From Octadecabacter sp. (GTDB taxonomy: Bacteria; Pseudomonadota; Alphaproteobacteria; Rhodobacterales; Rhodobacteraceae), in NCBI GenBank assembly GCA_003533975.1, contig DQCL01000107.1, positions 6,911 through 13,860 on the forward strand: 6,950 bases of DNA, read 5' to 3'. Both the position numbers and the translations under genes were made by a program. Of this stretch, positions 6,213-6,950 are shown piece after piece; position 1 is the stretch's first letter; each line of letters opens with the position of its first letter. The notes below the pieces were generated by a model. That model had not been told where the DNA came from, ran no database searches, and saw only the letters and a program-made list of their open reading frames with translations.

Positions 6213-6950
6213 CAATTTTGGTCTTTGGAAGAACAGGGCAGGTGGCGACTGAGTTGGCGCGCCTGCCCGATGTTTTATGTTTGGGCCGCAAAGTTGCCGA
6301 TCTGACTGATCCTGCCGCCTGTGCCGATATCGTCAAATCGCACCGCCCGCGTGCCGTGATAAATGCGGCGGCTTACACAAATGTTGATCGTGCAGAACAG
6401 GAGGAACGTATAGCGCATTTGGTCAACGCGGAGTCGCCAAAGGCGATTGCGCAGGCCTGCGCTGACATCGAAGTTCCGTTTGTGCATATTTCAACCGACT
6501 ACGTATTTGACGGCACAGGTCAGACCCCTTGGACCCCGGACGCGCGAACGTGCCCGCAGAATGTCTATGGCCGAACAAAGCAGTCTGGTGAGGTTGCGAT
6601 ACGTGACGTTGGGGGGCGGTTCGCAATTCTACGCACGTCTTGGGTGTTTTCACCACACCGTGAAAATTTCGTTAAATCAATGCTCGGGCTCGGCGCGACA
6701 CGTGAAGTTCTTCGTGTCGTAGCGGACCAGATTGGCGGGCCGACCCCAGCGCGCGATATTGCGCTGGCGTGCCACACGATCGCCAATGAATTGATAGACG
6801 TACCGCACAAAACAGGAGTGTACCATCTGGCTGGAACGCCGGATTGTAGCCGCGCTGAATTCGCACGCAAAATTTTCGCCGCAGCGCAGGTGTCTTGTGA
6901 CGTTGAAGACATTTTAACGTCTGAGTTTCCGACACCAGCTAAACGGCCTG
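6209..6950 (+). CDS. rfbD: dTDP-4-dehydrorhamnose reductase (RmlD/RfbD), 3' end cut by window
   Basis: The visible 247 codons encode the N-terminal five-sixths or so of RmlD, the NAD(P)H-dependent reductase that makes dTDP-L-rhamnose in the last step of the pathway. The cofactor loop GRTGQVA is at residues 7-13, with alanine in place of the third glycine of the GxxGxxG pattern. NAAAYTNVDRAE at 52-63 and the STDYVFDG motif at 95-102 are hallmarks of the family. The YxxxK pair is Y120 and K124, followed by LRTSWVFSPHRENFV at 141-155. VADQIGGPTPARDIA at 171-185 and YHLAG at 205-209 are also typical. The start is the ATG at 6209, with GGAAAA just upstream. The ATG at 6204 is closed by a stop after two codons. 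The frame is open at the window edge. rmlA may follow, but that is not visible. Confidence 0.95.
   Translation, partial: MTILVFGRTGQVATELARLPDVLCLGRKVADLTDPAACADIVKSHRPRAVINAAAYTNVDRAEQEERIAHLVNAESPKAIAQACADIEVPFVHISTDYVFDGTGQTPWTPDARTCPQNVYGRTKQSGEVAIRDVGGRFAILRTSWVFSPHRENFVKSMLGLGATREVLRVVADQIGGPTPARDIALACHTIANELIDVPHKTGVYHLAGTPDCSRAEFARKIFAAAQVSCDVEDILTSEFPTPAKRP

Overview
The window looks like a chromosomal surface-polysaccharide locus of an alphaproteobacterium, most likely a marine Rhodobacterales/Roseobacter-type organism. This rests on three things: the DUF2793 protein with its PYIQPAQAQKHVTHNEAL N-terminus, the RTX protein with Rhodobacterales-style acidic C-terminal cassettes, and moderate GC with mostly AAGG/GGAG-type ribosome binding sites. 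No taxonomic search was possible, so this is inference from family resemblance.

Layout. Bases 1-22 are the 3' end of a plus-strand tRNA, probably tRNA-Ser, with an encoded CCA. The rest of the window is two divergent gene arms that read outward from one intergenic region (4658-4888). The minus-strand arm reads RTX protein (4657-1889), then rfbC/rmlC (1756-1181), then rfbB/rmlB (1184-114), and ends facing the tRNA. rfbC and rfbB overlap by ATGA. The plus-strand arm reads a DUF2793 tail-fibre-like protein (4889-5878), a 52-residue small protein (5918-6076), a possible 24-residue leader ORF (6138-6212), and rfbD/rmlD (from 6209, cut by the window end).

How the genes fit together. rmlB, rmlC and rmlD encode three of the four steps that make dTDP-L-rhamnose, the donor for rhamnose in O-antigen, capsule or exopolysaccharide. 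The first gene, rmlA, is not in the window and may lie beyond 6950. The rhamnose genes are split, with about 4.4 kb between rmlC and rmlD. That gap holds a predicted secreted calcium-binding RTX/beta-propeller protein and a DUF2793 protein with a small partner ORF. Both kinds of protein are plausible cell-surface or polysaccharide-contacting factors, but neither has a demonstrable enzymatic role from sequence alone.

Possible regulatory structure: a palindrome with TTAAC arms upstream of rmlC and a related dyad upstream of rmlD, a 10-bp bulged hairpin in the divergent intergenic region, and a leader ORF whose stop codon overlaps the rmlD start. No CRISPR array, insertion sequence or transposase was seen.
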